Shown here piece by piece: positions 9,128 to 16,900 of a DNA stretch of 64,000 nucleotides. The position numbers were made by a program, and so were the translations under genes. This stretch comes from DASQPR01 sp963836785 (lineage in GTDB: Bacteria; Actinomycetota; Actinomycetes; Mycobacteriales; Micromonosporaceae): positions 62,001 through 126,000 of the forward strand of contig CAWIKW010000025.1 of NCBI GenBank assembly GCA_963836785.1. Reading direction: 5' to 3'. The notes beneath the pieces are model-generated. The model was given only the letters and a program-made list of their open reading frames with translations. It did no database searches and was not told the origin of the DNA. Each line of letters opens with the position of its first letter. The stretch's first letter is position 1.

Positions 9128-9957
9128 CGCGCCACCCCCTCGCCGTCGGTGGCCGCCTCCGGTGCCGGGCTCGCGCCATCCGCGCCGGCCCCGCTTGCGA
9201 TCAGGCGCTGAAGCTTGCGCATCTGGCCCTGCCACCGGTCGGGGTCGGCGGCCCGGGCGGCGTAGTAGCCGGCCACCTCGGGGTGCGGCAGGATCAAGAA
9301 ACCGCCGTCGGCGAGACCGGCGACGACCGCGTCGGCGGCCTGCTCCGGGCTGATCGACTCGGCGCCGAGCAGCAACTTCCCGGCCGTACCGGACGCCTCC
9401 AGCATTGCCGTGCGTACGCCTTGCGGGCACAGCGCCTGGACGGTCACGCCACGGTCGGCGTACGTGATCTGCATCCACTCGGCGAACGCGAGCGCGCCGT
9501 GTTTCGTCACCGAGTACGGCGCCGACCCGAGCATCGTCAGGAGACCGGCCGCCGAGACGGTAGCCAGGAAGTGGCCACGGCCTCGTTCCAGCCAGTCCGG
9601 CAGGAGCGCACGAGCCGCCCGTACGTGGGCCATGACGTTCACCTGCCAGGCCAGGTCCCAGTCGTCCTCGGGTGCCTCGGGTCCGCCGCCGGTGCCGACG
9701 CCGGCGTTCGCACAGAACAGGTCGATCGCGCCGAGATGGGCCCGGGCCGTGTCGACGAGCGCCCGTGCGCCGGCGGCAGTGGCCGCGTCGCCCGGTGCGG
9801 AGAAGCCGCCGATCTCGCTCGCCACCGCATCGCACGATCCCGCGTGCAGGTCGTTGACCACCACGCGCGCGCCGAGCGCCGCAAATCGCCGGGCCATCGC
9901 CGCGCCGATCCCGTTACCGCCGCCCGTGATGACCACACCGGCATCGTGCAACTGCAT
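9124..9957 (-). CDS. Short-chain dehydrogenase/reductase
   Basis: A 277-residue classical SDR. The NAD(P)-binding TGGGNGIG is at residues 11-18, NAG at 84-86, and the catalytic Ser135, Tyr148 and Lys152 (YSVTK) are all present. The start is ATG 9957 because GGGAGG lies 8 bases upstream; a GTG at 9984 would add nine residues but has no such site. The last codons overlap the oxidoreductase start (ATGA). The gene follows MaoC after a short triplicated sequence. Within the operon it could reduce a 3- or 4-oxoacyl-CoA; the substrate cannot be read from sequence. Confidence 0.87.
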   Translation of the reverse strand: MQLHDAGVVITGGGNGIGAAMARRFAALGARVVVNDLHAGSCDAVASEIGGFSAPGDAATAAGARALVDTARAHLGAIDLFCANAGVGTGGGPEAPEDDWDLAWQVNVMAHVRAARALLPDWLERGRGHFLATVSAAGLLTMLGSAPYSVTKHGALAFAEWMQITYADRGVTVQALCPQGVRTAMLEASGTAGKLLLGAESISPEQAADAVVAGLADGGFLILPHPEVAGYYAARAADPDRWQGQMRKLQRLIASGAGADGASPAPEAATDGEGVAR

Positions 9958-9982
9958 GTGATAAGCCTCCCTCGACGCGGAC

Positions 9983-10044
9983 ACCTACGAATAGAACCGG
10001 GCGACCTACGAATAGAACCGATTACCTACGAGTAGAACCGGGCG
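9983..10044. repeat. Three tandem copies of a 20-21 bp unit spanning the maoC stop
   Basis: The 17-bp core ACCTACGAATAGAACCG occurs at 9983-9999, 10004-10020 and, with one change (A to G), at 10024-10040. The third copy contains the last codons and TAG stop of the maoC gene on the minus strand, so the end of the gene appears duplicated twice into the gap before the next operon gene. Confidence 0.85.
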
Positions 10045-10475
10045 ACCGACTCGGCCACGCAGACCGGCTTGTCGCCGCCGTCCCGTTCGATGGTCACGCG
10101 GCTCGTCACTTGTACGCCACCGCCGACATCCTCGACCGAGACGATCTCGACGCGCGCGCGGACCCGCGAGTCGACCGGCACCGGCGCCGGGAAGCGCACC
10201 TTGTTCACGCCGTAGTTGACACCCATGCGGACGCCGTCGACGCGGACGAGCCCGGTCGTCAACACGGGCAGCAGGGAAAGGGTGAGATAGCCGTGCGCGA
10301 TCGTCGTCTTGAACGGACCCTGCGCCGCGCGCTCCGGGTCGACATGGATCCACTGGTGGTCGCCGGTCGCGTCGGCGAACTGGTTGATGCGCGCCTGGTC
10401 GATGGTGATCCAGTCGCTATAGCCGAGGTCTTTTCCGATCGCGTCCCGCAGCGCGTCGACCGATGCGAACGTCAT
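10026..10475 (-). CDS. MaoC-like (R)-specific enoyl-CoA hydratase
   Basis: A 149-residue single hot-dog-fold protein of the MaoC/R-hydratase family. The catalytic pair is visible as Asp39 and His44 in GDHQWIHVD, followed by PFKTTIAHGYLTLSL, the usual family segment. Such enzymes hydrate trans-2-enoyl-CoA to (R)-3-hydroxyacyl-CoA. That fits an operon in which an ACAD-type enzyme would release an enoyl-CoA. Its ATG overlaps the stop of the SDR gene upstream (ATGA). Its 3' end is tandemly triplicated in the DNA that follows. Confidence 0.9.
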   Translation of the reverse strand: MTFASVDALRDAIGKDLGYSDWITIDQARINQFADATGDHQWIHVDPERAAQGPFKTTIAHGYLTLSLLPVLTTGLVRVDGVRMGVNYGVNKVRFPAPVPVDSRVRARVEIVSVEDVGGGVQVTSRVTIERDGGDKPVCVAESVARFYS

Positions 10476-11239
10476 CCCACTCCCTTCATCAGGCTTACGC
10501 CACCGTCGATCACGAGCGTCTGTCCGGTGATCCAGTCCGCATCGGATGACGCGAAGAACGCCACGGCGCCGGCCACATCATGGGGCAGCCCGAGCCGGCC
10601 CAGCGCGTATCCGGCCGCGGCCTCCTCCTCGCGCCCCTCGTACAACGCGCGGGCGAACTGCGTCTTGATGACGGCCGGGGCGACCGCGTTGACCCGGATC
10701 CTCGGCGCCAGCTCGAAGCCGAGCTGTTGCGTCATCTGGATCAGCGCCGCCTTGCTTGCTGCGTAGTAACCGAGACCCGGCGCGGGGGCGGTGCCGGCGA
10801 TCGACGCGATGTTGACGATCGCGCCGCCGTTCGCGCCGAGCCAAGCGTCATACGCCGCCCTGATCCAGCCGACCACGCCGATCACGTTGACGTCGAACAC
10901 CTTGCGGGCGGCGCTGAGTTCTTGTTCGATCATCGGACCGAAGGCCGGGTTGATGCCGGTGTTGTTCACCAGTACGTCGAGTCGGCCGTATCCGTCGATG
11001 GCGGCCGCAACCGCCGCGGAGTGATGCTCTGTGTCGTCGCCCTTGCCGGCGACGAGCATCGCATGGTCCTTGCCGCCCAACGATTCGACCGCGGCCTCCA
11101 GCGCCTCGGTCTTGCGGGCGGTGATGCACACGCGTGCGCCTTCGGACACGAGACGTTCCGCGACCGCGAAACCGATGCCGCGACTCGCGCCGGTGACAAG
11201 GGCGACCTTGCCGGCGAACCGACCGGGGACAGAACTCAT
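10472..11239 (-). CDS. Short-chain dehydrogenase/reductase (FabG-like)
   Basis: A 255-residue SDR with TGASRGIG (16-23), NNTG (92-95), and catalytic Ser146, Tyr159 and Lys163 (YAASK). The C-terminal GQTLVIDGGVSL is typical of 3-oxoacyl reductase-like members. The start ATG 11239 is fixed by a 4-base overlap with the stop of the upstream gene; the longer upstream open frame only reads through that gene in another frame. It may act as the (R)-3-hydroxyacyl-CoA dehydrogenase that pairs with the MaoC hydratase immediately downstream, which is inference from order. Confidence 0.88.
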   Translation of the reverse strand: MSSVPGRFAGKVALVTGASRGIGFAVAERLVSEGARVCITARKTEALEAAVESLGGKDHAMLVAGKGDDTEHHSAAVAAAIDGYGRLDVLVNNTGINPAFGPMIEQELSAARKVFDVNVIGVVGWIRAAYDAWLGANGGAIVNIASIAGTAPAPGLGYYAASKAALIQMTQQLGFELAPRIRVNAVAPAVIKTQFARALYEGREEEAAAGYALGRLGLPHDVAGAVAFFASSDADWITGQTLVIDGGVSLMKGVG

Positions 11240-11979
11240 ATGGAAACTCCACCGTCGACGGGAAGGACTATGCCGGTAACGTAGCCGGCTTCCTCCGATG
11301 CAAGGAACCCGACGGCCGCGCACATCTCGGCCGGCGCGGCGAAGCGGCCCATGGGGATGCCGCTGGCTAGTTCGGCCCGCTTGGCCTCGGGGATCGAATC
11401 GATCATGCGCGTCTGCGCGTTCGGCGAGATGGCGTTGACGGTCACGCCGAAGCGCGCCAACTCCTTGGCCGCGGTCTTCGTAAAACCGATGATGCCGGCC
11501 TTGGCCATCGCGTAGTTCGCCTGACCGGTGTTGCCGCGCAGACCGGTGTAGGACGTCACGTTGATCACGCGGCCGTACTCCTGCACACGGAACTGTGGCA
11601 CCGCCGCCCGGGTGAAGCGGAACGTGCCGCCGCCATGCGTGGCGAGCACGGCGTCCCAGTCCGCATCCGAAATCTTCCACAGGACGTTGTCGCGCAGGAT
11701 GCCGGCGTTGTTGACCAGGACATCGAGGCGTCCGGTGCGCTCGATCGCCGTCGCGACGGCCCGGTTCGCGTCGGTCGAGGTCGACACATCCGCCGGTACG
11801 CCGTGAGCCTTGACCCCGAGACCGCGGACTGCCGCGGCGAGGGCGTCAGCGTCGAAGTCAACGAGGACGGTGTCGGCGCCGGCGGCGTCGAAGAACGTTG
11901 CGAGTGCGAGGCCAATGCCCTGCGCGGCGCCCGTGACAACGACCGTTCGACCGCCGAAGTCGTAGCTGATGTTGCCCAT
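11236..11979 (-). CDS. 3-oxoacyl-[ACP/CoA] reductase-like SDR (first gene of the acyl-CoA operon)
   Basis: A 247-residue classical SDR: TGAAQGIG at 16-23, Asp41 in DFDAD, NNAG at 90-93, and catalytic Ser143, Tyr156 and Lys160 (YAMAK). The C-terminus GIVLPVDGGVSI resembles FabG-type reductases. A G-rich ribosome site (GGGGGG) sits just ahead of ATG 11979. It is the promoter-proximal gene of the eight-gene cluster that ends with the HAD protein, and a TetR-type palindrome lies 171 bp upstream. Together with the second SDR it gives the operon two FabG-like reductases, which suggests two different oxo/hydroxy steps. Confidence 0.88.
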   Translation of the reverse strand: MGNISYDFGGRTVVVTGAAQGIGLALATFFDAAGADTVLVDFDADALAAAVRGLGVKAHGVPADVSTSTDANRAVATAIERTGRLDVLVNNAGILRDNVLWKISDADWDAVLATHGGGTFRFTRAAVPQFRVQEYGRVINVTSYTGLRGNTGQANYAMAKAGIIGFTKTAAKELARFGVTVNAISPNAQTRMIDSIPEAKRAELASGIPMGRFAAPAEMCAAVGFLASEEAGYVTGIVLPVDGGVSI

Positions 11980-12344
11980 ATGCCCCCTGCCGTCCGGATC
12001 GGCGTGCCCGGCCGGCGCACGGTGGGCATGTCCGTCGTGACGCCGACGTCGCTCGCGCCGAACTGCGTTGCGACTCGCCGCGCCACTCGCGTCGCGGGCG
12101 TCGCGCCGCCACTCGCGTCGCGGACGTGGCCGCGCCGCCCATCGCGTTGACTAAGCGCTTGCTTAGCATCACCGGTTGCCGGCCGGCTGTCAACGCCCGC
12201 ACCGCCCCGCCGCACCGCGCCGGCCGGCCCCGGTCGCCGGTCGCGCCCGCACGAGACTTCGGGTGGTCCGAGTTGGCGGCGGAGAGGTTGGCATGCTGAA
12301 CTTGGCCGCCGCCGCATCGGTGTGCGGCCGGACGGAGGGGTGTC
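11980..12344. other. Divergent intergenic region between the acyl-CoA operon and cyclophilin
   Basis: 365 bp without a credible gene. It holds the TetR-type palindrome at 12151-12166 and two direct copies of CGCCACTCGCGTCGCGG (12081-12097 and 12107-12123). Promoters for both flanking transcripts should be here, but I cannot place them securely. Confidence 0.6.
12151..12166. promoter_or_regulatory. TetR-type operator candidate, CTAAGC-N4-GCTTAG
   Basis: CTAAGC and GCTTAG form a perfect 6-bp inverted repeat around GCTT, in otherwise very GC-rich DNA. Palindromes of this form are common targets of TetR-family regulators of fatty-acid and acyl-CoA genes in actinobacteria. It lies 171 bp upstream of the first gene of the ACAD operon. 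No TetR gene is in this window, so the regulator would be encoded elsewhere. Confidence 0.6.
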
Positions 12345-13109
12345 ATGAGCAGCGTTGAACAACCGCGGCCGCGTGCCGCGGCGGTAGCCGGCGCGCTCGT
12401 CGCCGCCGTCATCCTGCTCGGCGGCTTCATCTGGCTCGCGGTCAGCGGTGGTTCGCACGGCACGTCGACCCGCGCGACCGCAGCCGCTTCGGGTGCCTCG
12501 TGCGCGTGGAAGCCGGCCGACGGCAGCAACACCGCGTTGACCAAGACCGGGACCCCACCGACGAAGAACCTGCCGGACTCGGGCACGCGCGATATGACGA
12601 TGGCGACGAGCCAGGGCACCATCACGATCAAGCTCGACGTCGCGAACGCGCCCTGTTCGGCGGCGAGCTTCGCGTATCTCGCAAGCCAGAAGTTCTTCGA
12701 CAACAGCTCGTGTCACCGGCTCGTCACCAGCGGCATCTACGTCCTGCAGTGCGGTGACCCGTCGGGCACCGGAGCCGGCGGACCCAGCTATACGTACGGC
12801 CACGAGAACCTGCCGTCCGGCCCGGCCGGCTACACCACCGGCGTGGTCGCGATGGCCAACGCCAGCGATCCGGACGGCAACGGCAGCCAGTTCTTCATCA
12901 TCTACAAGGACACGCCGACCGATCCGAGCACCGGCCAGTCGGTCCTCCCGGCGAACTACACGGTGATCGGCAGCGTGTCGGCCGGGATGGATGTCGTCCA
13001 GAAGGTTGCCGCCGCCGGCTCGGACAACAAGTACGGCGCGGGCGACGGCAAGCCGAAGCTTCCGCTGAACATCACATCGGTCACGGTCGGACCGGTCGCC
13101 GGCGGCTGA
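12345..13109 (+). CDS. Membrane-anchored cyclophilin-type peptidyl-prolyl isomerase
   Basis: A 254-residue protein. A short cytoplasmic N-terminus is followed by one transmembrane segment (about residues 12-33), a Ser/Thr/Ala-rich linker, and a cyclophilin domain from about residue 82 to the end. Cyclophilin marks are TITIKLDVANAPCSAASFAYLA, SSCHRLVTSG, the GSQFFI core and TVIGSVSAGMDVV. It should speed proline isomerisation of exported proteins outside the membrane. Two cysteines in the domain could pair (CSA and CHR). The start is supported by GGAGGGG ahead of ATG 12345. Its stop region is partly duplicated 21 bp downstream. Confidence 0.88.
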   Translation: MSSVEQPRPRAAAVAGALVAAVILLGGFIWLAVSGGSHGTSTRATAAASGASCAWKPADGSNTALTKTGTPPTKNLPDSGTRDMTMATSQGTITIKLDVANAPCSAASFAYLASQKFFDNSSCHRLVTSGIYVLQCGDPSGTGAGGPSYTYGHENLPSGPAGYTTGVVAMANASDPDGNGSQFFIIYKDTPTDPSTGQSVLPANYTVIGSVSAGMDVVQKVAAAGSDNKYGAGDGKPKLPLNITSVTVGPVAGG

Positions 13110-13144
13110 CGCCGTGTCGTCGGCGGCTAAGGCCGTCGTCGGGC

Positions 13145-13966
13145 TCAGGCGACCTGGAACGACCGCTTCGCGAGACCGATCCAGAAACCGTCGATCACCT
13201 GCAGCGCCGGCGTCTCCGGGTTGCTCGCGGCACCGAGCGTCACGAACATCGGCGCGAAGTGCTCGATGGTCGGGTGGGCGTACGGCATGCCCGGTGCTCG
13301 GTTCCGGAAGTCCGCGAGTTCGTCGACCGCCCCGCGGGCAAGAGCCTCAGCCGCCCAGGCGTCGAATTCGGTCGACCACCCGGGCGGCGTCTGGTCGACG
13401 CGGAAGTCGCGCAGGAACGGGAGACCGTGCGTCAGGAAGCCGCTGCCGATGATCAGCACGCCTTCGTCGCGCAGGGGCGCCAGCCGCCGTCCGAGTGCAA
13501 TCAGCTTGTCCGGGTCGAGCGTCGGCAGAGACATCTGGAGCACCGGAATGTTGGCATCCGGGTACATGACGGTCAGCGGTACGTACGCGCCATGGTCAAG
13601 TCCCCGTCGAGGCTGCTCGGCGACGGTCTCGGTGTCGGCCATCAAGGCCTTGATCTTGTTGGCGAGCTCCGGCGCGCCGGGGGCACGATACTGCGCCCGG
13701 TAATAGCGCTCGGGGAAGCCGCCGAAGTCGTACACCAACGGAACGCCCGTCTCGGTCGCCCCGAGCGTGAGCGGCGCCGACTCCCAGTGGGCCGACACCA
13801 TCAGGATCGCGGTCGGCCGGGGCAGGTCACCGGCCCAGGCGGCGAGCTGGCTCGTCCACAACTCGTCGTCGACCAGCGGCGGTGCTCCGTGGCCGATGTA
13901 CAGCGCCGGCATCCTTGGCGACTCATTGCCGCCCGTCGACTGCTGGTCTACCGCCAGTTCCGACAT
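13145..13966 (-). CDS. Class III extradiol dioxygenase family protein (4,5-DOPA dioxygenase-like, YgiD type)
   Basis: A 273-residue LigB/DODA-superfamily protein. The metal ligands are visible as His26 in YIGHGAPP and His60 in VSAHWES, with a further conserved His in GSGFLTHGL. The central LDHGAYVPLTVMYPDANIPV is the family's signature. YgiD-type members open catechol rings such as DOPA using non-haem Fe(II) or Zn. No aromatic-degradation gene is adjacent, so the natural substrate is open. The start chosen is ATG 13966 after GGGGTGGGG; a TTG at 13996 is possible but less likely. It is convergent with the cyclophilin gene (35 bp apart). Confidence 0.85.
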   Translation of the reverse strand: MSELAVDQQSTGGNESPRMPALYIGHGAPPLVDDELWTSQLAAWAGDLPRPTAILMVSAHWESAPLTLGATETGVPLVYDFGGFPERYYRAQYRAPGAPELANKIKALMADTETVAEQPRRGLDHGAYVPLTVMYPDANIPVLQMSLPTLDPDKLIALGRRLAPLRDEGVLIIGSGFLTHGLPFLRDFRVDQTPPGWSTEFDAWAAEALARGAVDELADFRNRAPGMPYAHPTIEHFAPMFVTLGAASNPETPALQVIDGFWIGLAKRSFQVA

Positions 13967-14422
13967 TGTCCCCACCCCAAATGCTTGCCGCGTCAACTAC
14001 CAGCATCCATCACTTTACTTGACGCCGCAACTATCCCCCCGATGCCATTCCCTATGACCTCCGCCTCCTAGACACTCCAAGTCCTCCAGGCAGCCAAACA
14101 CCCGTTCAGACACCCGATACACGTCAGCCCAGCCAGCCCCGGCAATACAGCCGCGGTTCATCCGTGTCACGCCCACCCCGATAGCTCAACCCCGACGGCG
14201 CGTGCGGGCACGTCCGGCGGCCCGTGCGTGCGGACATGTGGCCGAGTGTGCGCGGACACGTCGCCGGAATCGGGGGGAATATCGCCGGGGCAGCTTGGCC
14301 ACGTCGGGATCAAGCCTGACCGCCCAGAGTGGCCAAGCTGCCCCGGCCCAAACCCCAAGCCACCCGACCGAAGGACCGCGACCCACCAACCGACCCAACT
14401 GCAAACGACCGGAACCAAGACG
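13967..14422. other. Intergenic region, no gene seen
   Basis: 456 bp between the start of the dioxygenase gene and the end of the ThDP enzyme gene. Open frames here are short and of atypical composition. The clear feature is the long inverted repeat at 14284-14347. Confidence 0.6.
14284..14347 (-). terminator. Long stem-loop (19-bp perfect stem, 26-base loop) after the ThDP gene
   Basis: Arms 14284-14302 and 14329-14347 are perfectly complementary. The 26-base loop, read on the minus strand, contains GGGCGGTCAGGCTTGATCCC, which recurs exactly in the loop of the hairpin at 31266-31339 although the stems differ. It lies 76 bases past the stop of the minus-strand ThDP gene, so it would be in that transcript's 3' region. 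No T-run follows. Terminator or 3'-end stabiliser is inferred. Confidence 0.75.
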
Positions 14423-16081
14423 TCAGTGCCCCCGAAACGCCTCCGCGAGCCACCACGACGCCTCGTCCCCCGCCACTTTCGCGTCCACCACGATCGCCCG
14501 GTCCCTCGGACCGTCCACCCAGGACCGCAGCGGCTCCAGGTCGCTCACCGACCGTACGGTGATTCCGTCTAACCCGAAGCCGCGACCGATCGCGGCGATA
14601 TCGGAGTCCGGAAACGTCACCGTGTCGAGCGGAAACCCGTCCGGGCCGAAGTGGTGGACCTCGGCGCCGTACGCCGCGTCGTTGTACACCACGATCGCGA
14701 TCGGGAGACCGAGCCGCTGCACCGTGGTCAGCTCGGCCAGTGCCATCAGGAACCCGCCGTCGCCGAGCGTGGCCACGGTGAGCCGATCGGGCCGAGCGAC
14801 CGCCGCTCCGATCGCGGACGCCAGACCGAGCCCGATCGCCTGGTACGCCTGGGTGAAGCTGAAGCCGGCCGGATCGGGGACCCGCAGGTACGTCGCCGGA
14901 TAGCCCATGAAGTTGCCCGAGTCGACGGCGACCACGCGCTCGGCCGGCAGGATGTCGTCAAGGGCGGCGGTCAACGTACGCGGGTCGATGGTCGAGTCCG
15001 TCGACCAGTCGTCGTAGGGAATCTGCCGCCAGCGGCCGGCCGCCGCGATGCGCGCGCGAACGTCCGCCGTCCGATATCCCGATCCGCTCGACGCACCCGA
15101 GGCCGCCAGCACCGCGTCGGCAACGAGCCGCAGCTCACCCCGTACCCGAATATCGTGCGCGGCCGGAGCGATCAGCGGCTGATCGAGCGCAAGCTGGTCA
15201 TGGTTGACGCGCACGACGGTCGCGTCGGGCGGGATCAGCGTGCCGTGGCGGGTCGTCCACATGTTCAGCGAGCAGCCCCACGCGACGAGGACGTCGGCCG
15301 ACGCGATCAGCTCGGCGGCGAGCGGCGTCGCGAATCCGCCGGAAATGCCGAGGTCCCACGGCGAGCCGGCGAACAGACCGTGGCCGGCCGCGGACGTGGC
15401 GAGCAACGCGCCGCACGAGTCCGCGAGCTGTTCCAGTGCGGAGCGCGTGCCGTCGAATGGCATGCGAGCCGCGCCCCGGCCGGCGATGAACACCGGCCGT
15501 TGCGCGCCGGACAGCAGGGCCGCGATCGCTTCGACCTCCGCCGCGTCCGGCATTTCCGCCGCCGGCAATACGGTCACAGCCGCGTCTCCGACCGGAACCG
15601 CCGGCGCGGCCTGCACGTCCAGGGGTAGACCGACGACAACGGTCCCGCCGAGGCCGGTCGTCGCCAGACGCCACGCCTCCGCCACATCATCCGGCGCCGA
15701 CTCCGCCCGCACGCGAGCGAACTCGGCGCCGATCGATCGGGCCAGCGCCGCCAGGTCGAGGTAGAAATTCGACCTCGTGTTCGTCGCTTCCGGCGCGAGA
15801 ACAATGAGCGGCGTACGGCTCTTCGCCGCCTCAGTCAGCCCGGTCAACGCGTTGGTGACGCCCGGGCCTTGGTGCACCGAAACGATGCCGACCTTACCGG
15901 TCAAGCGGGCATACGAATCCGCGGCCGTCGCCGAGCCCGCTTCGTGCGCCGACGGCACGAAACGAGCACCCGCGGCGACGAGGGCGTTTGTCACATGGAA
16001 GTTGCCGCTGCCCACGACGCCGAACACCGCGTCGGCGCCGAGACCGGCGAGCATCGTGCCGATCTGTGTGGCGACGTCCAC
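14423..16081 (-). CDS. Thiamine diphosphate-dependent enzyme, acetolactate-synthase-like
   Basis: A protein of about 552 residues with the three domains of the ALS/benzoylformate-decarboxylase family. The pyrimidine-binding half has the essential Glu in SAHEAGSATAADSYAR, the middle domain spans about residues 190-330, and the C-terminal half carries the ThDP/Mg motif GDGGFLMALAEL followed by YNDAAYG. The start is uncertain: GTG 16081 lies 7 bp after the cyclase stop, while GTG 16114 would overlap that gene. It follows the cyclase gene in the same direction and probably shares its transcript. The substrate is unknown; valine/isoleucine synthesis is unlikely because no regulatory subunit or other ilv gene is present. 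Confidence 0.8.
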   Translation of the reverse strand: MDVATQIGTMLAGLGADAVFGVVGSGNFHVTNALVAAGARFVPSAHEAGSATAADSYARLTGKVGIVSVHQGPGVTNALTGLTEAAKSRTPLIVLAPEATNTRSNFYLDLAALARSIGAEFARVRAESAPDDVAEAWRLATTGLGGTVVVGLPLDVQAAPAVPVGDAAVTVLPAAEMPDAAEVEAIAALLSGAQRPVFIAGRGAARMPFDGTRSALEQLADSCGALLATSAAGHGLFAGSPWDLGISGGFATPLAAELIASADVLVAWGCSLNMWTTRHGTLIPPDATVVRVNHDQLALDQPLIAPAAHDIRVRGELRLVADAVLAASGASSGSGYRTADVRARIAAAGRWRQIPYDDWSTDSTIDPRTLTAALDDILPAERVVAVDSGNFMGYPATYLRVPDPAGFSFTQAYQAIGLGLASAIGAAVARPDRLTVATLGDGGFLMALAELTTVQRLGLPIAIVVYNDAAYGAEVHHFGPDGFPLDTVTFPDSDIAAIGRGFGLDGITVRSVSDLEPLRSWVDGPRDRAIVVDAKVAGDEASWWLAEAFRGH

Positions 16082-16088
16082 TGCGGAC

Positions 16089-16850
16089 TCAGTGCTCGAC
16101 GAGGGCGAGCACACGGGCCGGGCTGCCAGAACCGGTCACGATCGGCAGCGGCGTCGCGATCACCACGGCACCGGTCGGTGGCAACAGCGCCAGGTTCCGC
16201 AACTGCGTCAGGCCGAACTTGTCGGCTCCGAGCACGTACGAGTGGCACGGGAACGGCGGGTCGAAGGAGGGCGCCGCGCCGGCATCCGTGCCGACGGTTT
16301 CGACGCCGACGCCCTGGATCGGTGCCTCATCGGCGAGCCACCTCGCACAGTCGACGGACACCCCGGGCGTCGCGCCGCCGTTCAGGAACGCGTCCTGGTC
16401 GGTCGAGCGGGCATCCCAGCCGGTACGGATGAGCAGCCAGCCGCCGTCGGGCAGCACGCCGTACTCGGCCTCGAACGCCTTGATGTGTGACACCTCGAGG
16501 AGGAAATTCGGGTCGGCCGCCGCCTCGGCCGTCACGTCCAACACGGCCGCCGGTGCGATGAGCTGCCGCACCGGCACCTGCGCGACATCGCGCTTGTCCT
16601 GGCCGGTGACCCAGTGGATCGGCGCGTCGAAGTGCGTGCCGGTGTGCTCGCCGGTCGTGAAGTTGTTCCAATACCAGGCCGGGCCACGGTCGTCGTAACG
16701 GCTGATCTCCGTCAGCGCGAATGGCAAGGTCTGACCGAACTGCTCCGGCAGCGTCAGGATGGGCGTGTTGGACGTCAAGGGCGCGGTGAGGTCGTACACC
16801 TCGACGGCACCCGTACCGATCGCGTCGACAAGATCCGAAAGCAGCGTCAT
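16089..16850 (-). CDS. Cyclase-family metal-dependent hydrolase (kynurenine formamidase-like fold)
   Basis: A 253-residue protein of the Cyclase family (pfam04199 type). The metal motif HTGTHFDAPIHW is near residues 70-81, preceded by YDLTAPLTSNTPI and followed by GGWLLIRTGWDA, all standard for the family. Members include arylformamidases and hydrolases of cyclic or diketo compounds. It lies 50 bp after sdaA and directly before the ThDP gene on one strand, so a short pathway with these partners is possible. The substrate cannot be named. Confidence 0.85.
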   Translation of the reverse strand: MTLLSDLVDAIGTGAVEVYDLTAPLTSNTPILTLPEQFGQTLPFALTEISRYDDRGPAWYWNNFTTGEHTGTHFDAPIHWVTGQDKRDVAQVPVRQLIAPAAVLDVTAEAAADPNFLLEVSHIKAFEAEYGVLPDGGWLLIRTGWDARSTDQDAFLNGGATPGVSVDCARWLADEAPIQGVGVETVGTDAGAAPSFDPPFPCHSYVLGADKFGLTQLRNLALLPPTGAVVIATPLPIVTGSGSPARVLALVEH

Positions 16851-16900
16851 GGACCGACGCTAAGACACCGGACGGATCAGCACAACGACACGCGCGCCCG

